Below, in pieces: positions 25,703 through 34,014 of a DNA stretch of 64,000 bases. The translations under genes and the position numbers were made by a program. The stretch's first letter is position 1. Each line of letters starts with the position of its first letter. Origin of the DNA: Sphingobium aromaticiconvertens (GTDB taxonomy: Bacteria > Pseudomonadota > Alphaproteobacteria > Sphingomonadales > Sphingomonadaceae); the NCBI RefSeq assembly GCF_037154075.1, contig NZ_JBANRJ010000001.1:3157501-3221500 (forward strand). Direction: 5' to 3'. The notes below the pieces were generated by a model. That model worked only from the letters and a program-made list of their open reading frames with translations, was not told where the DNA came from and did no database searches.

Positions 25703-26123
25703 TCTTCAGCGCAGCGATCCGCCACGCCCCATCCTCTCTGATATAATGCTCATGATAATGGCCATAGCCATAAAAGCGCGCGAACGGCGCGCCCTCTGGC
25801 ATCCGCAATATATCGGCCAGCGCCCATATGCCCGTCGCACTATCGTCGGTCACTATGTCGATCTCGGGCATATGGCCATAATGCGCGCTGGTGATCGGGC
25901 TGATCCCACTGCGCACATAGTCAACGATCGCCTCTCGCCCACGGATCGGCTCCTGCTCCGGCCCCGGATTTTCCTCCAGCGCCCCGCGCACGTCGAACAG
26001 CGCGTCCCGCGCGAACAGTTCCGCGAACCCCGCCCAGTCCTTGCCATCCATCAGCCGGAAATAGCGCGCCTTCAGCCGCTTGATCTCTTCGATCGCCAGC
26101 AATGTGTCCAATGGTCCGGGCAT
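25674..26123 (-). CDS. NTF2-fold/SnoaL-like protein
   Basis: 149 residues from ATG 26123. Pattern: IEEIKRLKARYFRLMDGKDWAGFAELFARDALFDV, then DYVRSGISPITSAHYGHMPEIDIV and DGAWRIAALKITRL. This is the SnoaL_4-type branch of the NTF2 fold, which includes hydratases, isomerases and dioxygenase-like small proteins. It overlaps the MFS gene end by 29 bp. It is divergent from the P450 gene. The exact reaction is unknown. Confidence 0.78.
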   Translation of the reverse strand: MPGPLDTLLAIEEIKRLKARYFRLMDGKDWAGFAELFARDALFDVRGALEENPGPEQEPIRGREAIVDYVRSGISPITSAHYGHMPEIDIVTDDSATGIWALADILRMPEGAPFARFYGYGHYHEHYIREDGAWRIAALKITRLMIETA

Positions 26124-26159
26124 CGGCCTTCCTCTCTCGATTGATATGTATGCTAGCTT

Positions 26160-26179
26160 TTGATATGCTAGCATCTTAT
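26160..26179. promoter_or_regulatory. cluster palindrome, copy H
   Basis: TTGATATG-CTAG-CATCTTAT. A partial second copy (TATGTATG-CTAG) precedes it at about 26145-26156. It lies between divergent starts at 26123 and 26207. Confidence 0.5.
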
Positions 26180-26206
26180 TTGACTATAAATCACAGGAGA
26201 GCGGGC

Positions 26207-27445
26207 GTGGCAATCATCGAACAGGATAATGTGGGCAGCCTCGCCATGCCCGACATCCAGCGCTGCCCCTTCCCTTTTCTCGATCGCCTGCTCGCGGAAT
26301 CACCGGTTTACAAAGACCCGATGACCGGCATGTACATCGTCACCCGCTATGAGGACATTGGCCAGATTTCGGCGCGGCCCGACCTTTATTCCAACAAGAC
26401 GACCGTGGTCGTCGGTCGCCACGATTCGCCCGTCGCCGCGGAAGTGGCGCGTCGCTATGCCGAGCGCGGCTTTCCCGAAATGCACACGCTGGTCACGAAC
26501 GACCCACCTGAACATGGCGGCTATCGCGCACTGGTCGAAAAGGCATTCACGCCCAGCTATGTCAAGGAACTGGAGCCTTATATAGAGGCACTGGTCGACG
26601 AACTGATCGACGGCATGCTGCCGCAGGGGCATGCCAACCTGCTGCCCGAATTTGCGATCAAGGTGCCGATGTACATCATCGCCGACCAGCTTGGCGTCGA
26701 TCGCGCGGATTATGACCGCTTCAAACTATGGTCGGATGTCACCGTAGAGCGCAACAATCCCCTGCTTGATCCAGATCGCGAGCTGGAGATCACCGATCAC
26801 CTGATCGAGATGCAGAATTACCTGCACGCCCGCGCTGTCGCCTATCGCGAGACCCCGACCGACAATCTCTTGAGCCGCCTCGTCCATGCCGAAGTGGATG
26901 GCGAAAAACTGAGCGATCCGGCGCTGATCGCCGTCGCCCACCAGTTGCTGGTTGCTGGTAACGAGACAACAACCACGGGCATCAACACCGCCATGTGGCT
27001 GCTGCTAACCAAGCCGGACTTGCGCGCCGCGATCGAGGCGGACCCAACCCGCATCCCCAGCTTCGTCGAAGAAGTGCTTCGTTCCCATTCCCCCATTCCG
27101 CATATGTGGCGCGTCGCCACGCAGGACAGCCGGATCGGCGACGTCGATGTCCCTGAAGGCGCGGTGCTGATGCTCAGCTACCTCGCGGGCAATCGCGACC
27201 CTGCGCAATGGAGCTGCCCCGCTGATTTCGAACCCGGTCGCAAGGGCGGACGCAATCATCTCGCCTTCGGTCGGGGCATCCATTTCTGCATCGGCAACCA
27301 GCTTGCACGCGGCGAGATGCGCATCGCCATCCGCCGCCTGCTCGAACGGCTGCCAGCCATGCGCCTGTCACCCGATCATCCCGCACCGCAGTTCATTCCT
27401 CATTTCGCGATCCACGCGCTCGATCATCTGCACATTGTGTTCTGA
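26207..27445 (+). CDS. cytochrome P450
   Basis: 412 residues from GTG 26207, which has AGGAGAG 5-6 bases upstream; earlier in-frame starts would cross the promoter palindrome. The I-helix motif AGNETTTTG, the K-helix ExxR in EEVLRSH, and the heme loop FGRGIHFCIGNQLAR with the Cys ligand are all intact. It is a soluble bacterial class I P450, needing a ferredoxin and reductase not found next to it. It probably hydroxylates the substrate skeleton or a side chain. It is followed after 50 bp by a crotonase gene in the same operon. Confidence 0.93.
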   Translation: MAIIEQDNVGSLAMPDIQRCPFPFLDRLLAESPVYKDPMTGMYIVTRYEDIGQISARPDLYSNKTTVVVGRHDSPVAAEVARRYAERGFPEMHTLVTNDPPEHGGYRALVEKAFTPSYVKELEPYIEALVDELIDGMLPQGHANLLPEFAIKVPMYIIADQLGVDRADYDRFKLWSDVTVERNNPLLDPDRELEITDHLIEMQNYLHARAVAYRETPTDNLLSRLVHAEVDGEKLSDPALIAVAHQLLVAGNETTTTGINTAMWLLLTKPDLRAAIEADPTRIPSFVEEVLRSHSPIPHMWRVATQDSRIGDVDVPEGAVLMLSYLAGNRDPAQWSCPADFEPGRKGGRNHLAFGRGIHFCIGNQLARGEMRIAIRRLLERLPAMRLSPDHPAPQFIPHFAIHALDHLHIVF

Positions 27446-27495
27446 CCGCGAAACGACGACCATCCGATCAGGGCGCACCCATTCCAGGAGCCGAC

Positions 27496-28293
27496 ATGAA
27501 TTTCGACCATTATTCGCTGCTGACCTTCGCCCGCGACGGGCGGGTGCTGACCATCACCATGAACCGGCCGGAGATGCTGAACGCGGTCAGCCATGAGCTA
27601 CACGGAGAAATGGCGCGGGTTTTCTTCGACGCTGCGGACGACCCCGACAGCGACGTCATCGTCCTGACCGGTGCGGGCCAAGCCTTCTCCGCCGGCGGCG
27701 ATTTTAAATGGCTGGAACAGCAGGCGAAGGGCAACCGCGTCCCCTTCGTCCATGAAGCCAAATCCATGCGCCGCATCGTCATGGGCCTGCTCGATTGCCC
27801 CAAGCCGGTGATCGCCAAGGTCAATGGCGACGCGATGGGCTTCGGCGCATCCATCGCCCTCCTCTGCGACATCGTGATCGCCGCCGATCACGCCCGCTTC
27901 GCCGATCCGCATGTACGGCTGGGGCTGGTGGCGGGCGATGGCGGCGCGCTCATCTGGCCGCAATTGATCGGCTTTACCAAGGCCAAACATTATCTGCTGA
28001 CCGGCGATGCCATCGGCGCGGTCGAGGCGGAGCGCTGCAACCTCATCACCTTCGCCATCCCCGCCGACGAGCTGGATGGCTATGTCGACAAATATACGCA
28101 AAAGCTAGCGCGTGGCGCGCAGACGGCGATCCGCTACACCAAGTCCGTCACCAACATCGCCCTGCGCCAGTTGTTCAGTTCGGTGTTCGAGGCGGGTGTC
28201 GCCTATGAAGGGCTGGCCACCTACACCGCCGACTTTGGCGAAGCGGTCCACGCCGTGCTGGAAAAACGCCGCCCCCAATTCACCGGGAAATAG
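27496..28293 (+). CDS. enoyl-CoA hydratase/isomerase family protein
   Basis: 265 residues. It has FSAGGDFKWLEQ (first oxyanion hole, about residues 64-75) and NGDAMGFGASIALLCDIVIA (second). FADPHVRLGLVAGDGGALIWPQL occupies the catalytic Glu region; Gly-Asp-Gly replaces the usual Gly-Ala-Gly, as in several bacterial hydratases acting on bulky acyl-CoAs. AGGAG precedes the start. It is probably co-transcribed with the P450. Confidence 0.87.
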   Translation: MNFDHYSLLTFARDGRVLTITMNRPEMLNAVSHELHGEMARVFFDAADDPDSDVIVLTGAGQAFSAGGDFKWLEQQAKGNRVPFVHEAKSMRRIVMGLLDCPKPVIAKVNGDAMGFGASIALLCDIVIAADHARFADPHVRLGLVAGDGGALIWPQLIGFTKAKHYLLTGDAIGAVEAERCNLITFAIPADELDGYVDKYTQKLARGAQTAIRYTKSVTNIALRQLFSSVFEAGVAYEGLATYTADFGEAVHAVLEKRRPQFTGK

Positions 28294-28329
28294 CACCGCC
28301 CACCCACTTCCCGGCTTCCCTCTCGTAAA

Positions 28330-28349
28330 ATAGTATGTAAACATACCAT
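28330..28349. promoter_or_regulatory. cluster palindrome, copy I
   Basis: ATAGTATG-TAAA-CATACCAT, an inverted repeat with 7 of 8 complementary arm positions. It lies 38 bp before the start of the four-gene operon 28387-31796. Confidence 0.6.
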
Positions 28350-28386
28350 ATACAGGCAACCATGAGTCGCTGACGAGAGGATGATG

Positions 28387-28989
28387 ATGGACGAGGGTCT
28401 TGAAGCAAGGTTGCGCCTGGCGCTCGATCGGCAGGAAATCGAGCATGTGCTCAAACTTTATTGTCGTGCGATCGACCGCTGCGACCTGGAATTGCTGCGC
28501 ACCATCTACCACCCCGATGGCACCGACGATCATGGCGCCTTCTCGGGCAATGCGATGGAATTTGCCGAAATGATCATTCCGTCGCTGCGGGACGGCATCC
28601 TCGATGGCATGCACAGCGTCACCCATTCCACCATCGACGTGGAGGGCGATTTCGCGACATCTGAGTCCTATTACTGGGCCTGTCAACGCGCGCCGGGCGG
28701 CGAAGAAATGGTAACGGGTTTCTTCGGCCCCGATTATGCCGCCCGCGCCAAAGCCGATGGCACCATTGATAGCTGTCACGATTATTATTGCGGCGGCCGC
28801 TATATCGACCTGTTCGAGCGGCGCGACGGCCAGTGGAAGATCCTGCGCCGCAAGATCACCAATGAATGGAACGACATCCGCCCCAGCACGCGCATCACCG
28901 ATGCGGGCCATGTCGCCCATTACAACCTGCCCGGCCGCCGCGACCGGCAGGACCCCGTTTATCTGAACACCATCCCCGGCCACGCCTGA
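28387..28989 (+). CDS. NTF2-fold/SnoaL-like protein
   Basis: 200 residues from the third of three consecutive ATGs (28387); the ribosome site GAGAGG ends directly before the first ATG, so only the third has proper spacing. Motif YCRAIDRCDLELLRTIYHPDGTDDHG near residues 25-50, followed by histidines in MHSVTHSTID and a C-terminal KILRRKITNEW. It is paralogous to the proteins at 30457 and 42308. It is the first gene of the operon with a flavoprotein, a second NTF2 protein and an SDR. It may be a ketosteroid-isomerase-like or hydratase enzyme, unproven. Confidence 0.8.
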   Translation: MDEGLEARLRLALDRQEIEHVLKLYCRAIDRCDLELLRTIYHPDGTDDHGAFSGNAMEFAEMIIPSLRDGILDGMHSVTHSTIDVEGDFATSESYYWACQRAPGGEEMVTGFFGPDYAARAKADGTIDSCHDYYCGGRYIDLFERRDGQWKILRRKITNEWNDIRPSTRITDAGHVAHYNLPGRRDRQDPVYLNTIPGHA

Positions 28990-29017
28990 CCGCCCGCCAA
29001 GCCCAAGGAGACAGATC

Positions 29018-30451
29018 ATGTCCCGCGACTTTGACGTTATCATCATCGGTTCCGGCGCAGCGGGCATGTCCGCCGCCATCGAGGCGCGACTTGCGGGTGC
29101 CACCGTCATGGTGGTGGAGGCCGACGGCCATCTGGGCGGCGCCACCCGCAACTCGACCGGCGTCGTCTATGCCTGCAACACCAGCACGCAGAAGGAAAAG
29201 GGCATCAGCGACAGCGCCGACGCCACCTACGCCTATATCATGACGCTGAACCAGCATGCGATCCGCCCAGACCTCATCCGCTATTATTGCGATGAAAGCG
29301 CGGCGATGCTGGAATGGCTAAAGGACAAGGGCGTCGAATTTCCGGCCAATATGCTGGTCCATTCCGACATCACGGAGACGCAGCGGGGCCACACCTCCAG
29401 CACCTTCGGCCTGGGTATTGCCGATGCGCTCATCAACCGGGCGGGCGCGCTTGGCGTGGAAACCGCGCTCGGAACCCGCGTCGATGGCCTGATCGTGGAG
29501 GATGGCAAGGTCGTGGGCATCACCGCCGACGGCACGAACCTGCGCGCACCCAGCGTCATCATCGCCACCGGCGGCTTCGGCAACAGCCCGGACATGCTGA
29601 AAAAATGGTATCCTACCGCCGCCTATCATGGTGACCGGACCTGGGCGGTCCATCGCGACGCCCCCTTCATCCTGGGCGACGGCATCACGCTTGGGGAATC
29701 GGTCGGCGCGCAGATCACCGGCCACGACACCGGTCTGCTCAACCCCACCCCCTGTTTCGACAGCCGCTATGTCGAGGCTTTCCTGCCGCCCTGGGTCATC
29801 GCGGTGAACAAGGAAGGCAAGCGCTTCATGGCTGAATGGGACAGCTATGCCGTGACCGGCTACCTCATGAACGAACAGACCGACAAGCGCTGCTGGGCGA
29901 TCTTCGACCATCCCACCATGGTCGCCAATGGCGACGACCTCTCCTATGCCGATCCCTATAATAGTGGGCTTGCGACATCGAGCTGGGAAGAGATCACCAT
30001 CACCCGCGAAGTCGAGAAGGGCGTCGCCTTCCGCGCCGACAGCATCGCAGAGGTCGCGAAACTCGCGGGCCTCGATGCGCAAGCGGTCGAGGAAACCGTC
30101 CGCATCTATAATCGCGATACGCAAGCGCATGGCGAGGATCGCCTGTTTCACAAGGACGGCAACGGCCATCCGCTCACCCCGATCCAGACCGCCCCCTTCT
30201 ACGCCGTCGAAGTGCGCGCCGCGATCATCGGCTTCACCGCTGCGGGTCTCGACATCAATCTCGACTGCGAAGTGCTGGATACCAAGGGCCGGGTAATCGA
30301 GGGGCTTTATGGCGCGGGCGAAGTGCTCGGCTGCTTCCATGGCAAGCGCTATGCGGGCGGCGGCACTAGCATCGGCAGTTCGGTCGTCTTCGGCCGCCGC
30401 GCCGGCACCCTCGCCGCGCAACATGCGCTCAGCGAGGCAGTTCCGGCCTGA
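29018..30451 (+). CDS. FAD-dependent oxidoreductase, fumarate reductase/3-ketosteroid delta1-dehydrogenase superfamily
   Basis: 477 residues. The N-terminal FAD motif is DVIIIGSGAAGMSAAIEA with GGATRNSTG in the loop; ATGGFG occurs near residue 185, and the C-terminal FAD_binding_2 signature reads GLYGAGEVLG...GGGTSIGSSVVFGRRAG. Enzymes of this superfamily dehydrogenate or reduce C-C bonds next to carbonyls. A role in ring dehydrogenation is plausible given the context, but active-site tyrosines of KstD cannot be assigned safely by eye. It is flanked by two paralogous NTF2 proteins. AGGAGA precedes the start. Confidence 0.88.
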   Translation: MSRDFDVIIIGSGAAGMSAAIEARLAGATVMVVEADGHLGGATRNSTGVVYACNTSTQKEKGISDSADATYAYIMTLNQHAIRPDLIRYYCDESAAMLEWLKDKGVEFPANMLVHSDITETQRGHTSSTFGLGIADALINRAGALGVETALGTRVDGLIVEDGKVVGITADGTNLRAPSVIIATGGFGNSPDMLKKWYPTAAYHGDRTWAVHRDAPFILGDGITLGESVGAQITGHDTGLLNPTPCFDSRYVEAFLPPWVIAVNKEGKRFMAEWDSYAVTGYLMNEQTDKRCWAIFDHPTMVANGDDLSYADPYNSGLATSSWEEITITREVEKGVAFRADSIAEVAKLAGLDAQAVEETVRIYNRDTQAHGEDRLFHKDGNGHPLTPIQTAPFYAVEVRAAIIGFTAAGLDINLDCEVLDTKGRVIEGLYGAGEVLGCFHGKRYAGGGTSIGSSVVFGRRAGTLAAQHALSEAVPA

Positions 30452-30456
30452 CCGCC

Positions 30457-30984
30457 ATGGATCGGGACGCGGCCATCGACGATATGCTGGCGAAGGACGC
30501 GCTGCGCGACCTCGCCATGCGCTATTGCCGCGCGATCGACCGCCGTGATCCCGACCTGTTGGCGTCAGTCTATCATGACGACGCGATCGACGATCATGGC
30601 GTCATCTTCTGCGATAAAGCCGCGACCTTCATCGCGAAACAGGGGGAGATCATGGCCCCCTTCGCGCTCACCGCCCATTATATCTGCAACATGAGCTGGC
30701 GGCTGGATGGCGACCGCGCCGATGGCGAACTCTATTTCCTCGCCTATCACCGCGTCGAACAGCCGGCCGTCCGCCATCTGCTCGCCACCGGCCGCTATCT
30801 CGACAATTATAAACGGCGTGGCAGTGCGTGGAAGATCGTCCATCGCCGCCTGGTCTGGGACAGTTTCATCACGCTGGACGCCGCGCCCGCCGACATGGCG
30901 CAGCTTGCCGCGCTGGGCGTCGCCGGTGGCACAAGCGATGACCGTTCCTACACAGCCCTGCCGCTGATGGGCCGGGGTCAATGA
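30457..30984 (+). CDS. NTF2-fold/SnoaL-like protein
   Basis: 175 residues. It contains YCRAIDRRDPDLLASVYHDDAIDDHG (about 23-48), close to the sequence of the protein at 28387, then HYICNMSWRLDGDRADGE and KIVHRRLVWDSF. The first gene and this one flank the flavoprotein in one operon, suggesting a shared or sequential step. It starts 5 bp after the flavoprotein stop and has a poor own ribosome site, so translation may be coupled. Confidence 0.8.
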   Translation: MDRDAAIDDMLAKDALRDLAMRYCRAIDRRDPDLLASVYHDDAIDDHGVIFCDKAATFIAKQGEIMAPFALTAHYICNMSWRLDGDRADGELYFLAYHRVEQPAVRHLLATGRYLDNYKRRGSAWKIVHRRLVWDSFITLDAAPADMAQLAALGVAGGTSDDRSYTALPLMGRGQ

Positions 30985-31004
30985 CATATCCACAGGAGAA
31001 AGCA

Positions 31005-31796
31005 ATGAGCTTGAACGGCAAAATCGCAGTCGTCATGGGCGCTTCCGCGCCGGGTGGAACCGGCTGGGCCATTGCCGAAGGGCTGGCTGAAGCGGGCGCC
31101 AAGGTCATCGTCGCCGCACGCAACCTGGCCTCGCTCGATACCCTCGCGACACAGATCGGCGGCCATGCCATTGCCTGTGACATTGGCGACCGCGTGCAAG
31201 TGGAGGCGCTGGCCAAAGAAGTCGAAAGCCGCTTCGGTCGCATCGATATCGCGGTCAATTCCGCTGGCCTGCCCGTGATCGGCATGATCGCCGACGCGAC
31301 CGCCGATGCGCTGCAACAGGCGCTTGACGTCAATTATCTGGGCGCCGTGCATTTCATCAAGAATATGGCGGCCATCATGAATGATAACGGGTCGATCGTG
31401 ATGATCACCTCCTACAGCGCCGCTCAGCCGATCGAACCGCATTTCGCCTATGCCTGCGCCAAGGCGGGCACAGACTGCCTCGTCAAATATGCCGCCATCG
31501 AATATGGTCGCCGCGGCATCCGCGTGAATTCGATCCAGCCCGGCCCGATCAAGACCGACATGGCCGCCCATCTCTACGCGATCCCCGGCGCAGAGGAAGC
31601 CTTTGCCCGCGAAGTCCCGCTCGGCCGCGTCGGCGTGCCACGCGATTATGCGAACGCCGTGCTCTGGCTGTCTGGTCCCTGCTATGTCACCGGCCTCAAC
31701 CTGCCCGTCAATGGCGGCAACCAGTTGACCCGCATGGCGCGCCTGGACGAACTGCCCATGGGTTTCGACAGCTACGACGCGGATCGGGTGGCCTGA
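31005..31796 (+). CDS. SDR family oxidoreductase
   Basis: 263 residues from ATG 31005, supported by AGGAGA at 30994-30999 (an ATG at 30981 overlaps the upstream gene). The cofactor loop is atypical: MGASAPGGTGWAIA. NSAG replaces NNAG. The active site has Ser in ITSYSAA and Tyr-Lys in FAYACAKAGTD, both present. It is the last gene of the operon beginning at 28387 and is probably an alcohol/ketone oxidoreductase. Confidence 0.85.
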   Translation: MSLNGKIAVVMGASAPGGTGWAIAEGLAEAGAKVIVAARNLASLDTLATQIGGHAIACDIGDRVQVEALAKEVESRFGRIDIAVNSAGLPVIGMIADATADALQQALDVNYLGAVHFIKNMAAIMNDNGSIVMITSYSAAQPIEPHFAYACAKAGTDCLVKYAAIEYGRRGIRVNSIQPGPIKTDMAAHLYAIPGAEEAFAREVPLGRVGVPRDYANAVLWLSGPCYVTGLNLPVNGGNQLTRMARLDELPMGFDSYDADRVA

Positions 31797-31815
31797 ACGA
31801 GCGCAGGGAGCGGGT

Positions 31816-32712
31816 TCATCCCTCCCCCTCTTCGACCGGATATTGCAGTGCCTCCTGCGCGATCGAGGCCACCAGTTCGCCTGCCCGGTTGTAGATCATG
31901 CCGCGCGCCAGATTGACGCCATTTTCCGCATTGGGTCCGTCGGTTTCGAACAACAGCCAATCGTCGCAGCGCACGTCGCGATGAAACCAGATGCTGTGAT
32001 CCAGGCTGGCGACGAACAGATGTGGCCCCGGCAGCGCGACCGTGTGCCGCGTCAGAGGAGCGCCCACGAACATGAAGTCGGACATGAACGCCAATATCTG
32101 TCGCTGCCCAGCCGGATCGGCCACTTTTTCAGCGCCCGGCGCACGCAACCAGTAATGCCGTTTCGCTTCCTCCCTTACCTCCAGGAAGCCTTCTACGCCG
32201 GGAATCCTTATCTCGATCGGATAGTGCCGTTTCAGCAGCGCGCCATATTGACGCCCGTCGGCCGCTGTCAGCGCGGCAAAATCATTCTGGTCGATTCCCG
32301 TTTCCGGCTCGAAGGGGATCGGACAGGGACGATAATGGCTGAACCCAGCCATGGGCGTGCGATAGGAACAATCCATTGTGAACAGCAGTTGCTCGCCCTG
32401 CCGCGCCTCCACCCTGCGCGTCGAAAAGCGCCCTCCGTCCCGCGTTCGATCAACCTGATAGTCAACTGGTTCACTATCAACACCCGCGCGCAGGAAATAG
32501 CTGTGCAGCGAATGCACGATCCTTCCGGGCACGGTGCGATCGGCCGCCGTCAATGCCTGCGCGACGATCTGCCCGCCAAACAGCGTATGATAGACATTGC
32601 GCTGATTGCGTCGGTTGCGGAACAGGTCAGGCGCAATCTCGTCCATTTCCAGCAAGGCCGGAACATCGTCGCTCCATGCCTGATCATGGATGGTCGCATC
32701 AAATCGCCGCAT
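31816..32712 (-). CDS. acyl-CoA thioesterase II (TesB-like)
   Basis: 298 residues from ATG 32712, preceded by AGGAAAGG with 6-base spacing; an ATG at 32742 lacks such a site. It is a double hotdog protein with YHTLFGGQIVAQAL near residue 40, LDHSIWFHR holding the catalytic Asp near residue 220, and ARGMIYNRAGELVASIAQE holding Thr/Ser and Gln positions near the end. It hydrolyses acyl-CoA to free acid, perhaps for CoA recycling when the pathway stalls. It is divergent from the acyl-CoA dehydrogenase pair. Confidence 0.9.
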   Translation of the reverse strand: MRRFDATIHDQAWSDDVPALLEMDEIAPDLFRNRRNQRNVYHTLFGGQIVAQALTAADRTVPGRIVHSLHSYFLRAGVDSEPVDYQVDRTRDGGRFSTRRVEARQGEQLLFTMDCSYRTPMAGFSHYRPCPIPFEPETGIDQNDFAALTAADGRQYGALLKRHYPIEIRIPGVEGFLEVREEAKRHYWLRAPGAEKVADPAGQRQILAFMSDFMFVGAPLTRHTVALPGPHLFVASLDHSIWFHRDVRCDDWLLFETDGPNAENGVNLARGMIYNRAGELVASIAQEALQYPVEEGEG

Positions 32713-32761
32713 CGTCGGCCTTTCCTGGGTTGGATCATCCATCGCTATAGGCAATCATAAA

Positions 32762-32781
32762 ACGATATGCTAGCGAACTAC
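32762..32781. promoter_or_regulatory. cluster palindrome, copy J
   Basis: ACGATATG-CTAG-CGAACTAC, with the same CTAG centre as copy H but a degraded right arm. It lies between divergent starts at 32712 and 32807. Confidence 0.35.
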
Positions 32782-32806
32782 ACAGATACAAGATTCGAGA
32801 GGGCAG

Positions 32807-34009
32807 ATGCAGTCATCCTATAGCGAAGAGGACAAGGCCTTCCGCGCCGAGGTCCGCGCTTTCGTGGAAGCGAGCCTGCCCGCCGATCTCGCGCGACGTG
32901 GCCGCTACGACTATCATCCACGCCGTGAGGATCAAGCCCGCTGGGCCGCCATCCTCGCGACAAAGGGCTGGTCCGTCCCTCACTGGCCCATCGCCTATGG
33001 CGGCCCCGACTGGACCGGCGTGCAGCGCTTCATCTTCGAAGATGAAATGCGCCGCGCCCATGCGCCAACCATGGATCGCATTGGTCCTGAACTGGTCGCC
33101 CCGGTGCTCTACACCTTTGGGTCGGAGGAGCAGCGCCAGACCTACCTTCCCGCCATCCGCACCGGCCAGACCTTCTGGGCGCAGGGTTTTTCCGAACCCG
33201 GATCGGGTTCCGATCTTTCCTCGCTGCGCACCCGCGCGGTTCGCGACGGCGACGACTATGTCGTCACCGGGCAAAAGACCTGGACGACCGAGGGTCATCA
33301 TGCCGACATGATCTTCATGCTGGTACGCACCAATATGGAGGGCAAGCCACAGGCGGGCATTTCCGCCCTGTTGATCGACCTCAAAAACCCCGGCATCACC
33401 CGCCGCCCGATCTGGACGATCGACGAGGGGCTGACAGTCAATGAATTCTTCTTCGACGATGTGCGCGTACCTGTCGAAAATCTGGTGGGGGAGGAGGGCG
33501 CCGGCTGGTCCTACGCCAAGTTCCTGCTGGGCAATGAGCGCACCGCCAGCGCCGAAGTCCCCCACACCAAACGGGACATCACCCAGTTGCGCGCCATCGC
33601 ACAGGTTGAGCGCAAAAACGGCCGCCCGCTGATAGAGGACACCACCTTCCGCGCGAAACTCGCCCGGATCGAAATCGACACCATGGCGCTGGAAACCGCC
33701 GTACTGCGCGCCCTGACCGCCGCGTCGCATGGTGGCGGCGCGATCGCCTCTCTGGTCAAGGTGCGCGGCTCCGAACTGCGCCAGCGCATCGCCGACCTGG
33801 CCGATGAAGCGCTGGGCGATCGCGGCCTCGCTCTCTGCCTCAATCCCGAAGGCCAGCATCCTATGTTCGACGATGGCCTCACCTCGCCTGTGCCCGATCA
33901 TGGTATCGGCATCGCGGCCAAGGCGATGTTCCGCCGCGCCACCACCATCTATGGCGGCGCCAACGAGATCCAGCGCACGCTGATCGCCAAGACCGTGCTG
34001 GAGCTTTGA
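32807..34009 (+). CDS. acyl-CoA dehydrogenase family protein (alpha-like subunit)
   Basis: 400 residues. WAQGFSEPGSGSDLSSL (about residues 124-140) is the FAD/acyl pocket motif, KTWTTEGHHAD follows, and the C-terminal TIYGGANEIQRTLIAKTVLEL is well preserved. It is followed directly by a second, more divergent acyl-CoA dehydrogenase (5-bp gap). Such pairs form alpha2beta2 enzymes in steroid side-chain and ring degradation, which is the likely arrangement here. GAGAGG precedes the start. Confidence 0.88.
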   Translation: MQSSYSEEDKAFRAEVRAFVEASLPADLARRGRYDYHPRREDQARWAAILATKGWSVPHWPIAYGGPDWTGVQRFIFEDEMRRAHAPTMDRIGPELVAPVLYTFGSEEQRQTYLPAIRTGQTFWAQGFSEPGSGSDLSSLRTRAVRDGDDYVVTGQKTWTTEGHHADMIFMLVRTNMEGKPQAGISALLIDLKNPGITRRPIWTIDEGLTVNEFFFDDVRVPVENLVGEEGAGWSYAKFLLGNERTASAEVPHTKRDITQLRAIAQVERKNGRPLIEDTTFRAKLARIEIDTMALETAVLRALTAASHGGGAIASLVKVRGSELRQRIADLADEALGDRGLALCLNPEGQHPMFDDGLTSPVPDHGIGIAAKAMFRRATTIYGGANEIQRTLIAKTVLEL

Positions 34010-34014
34010 CGCCG

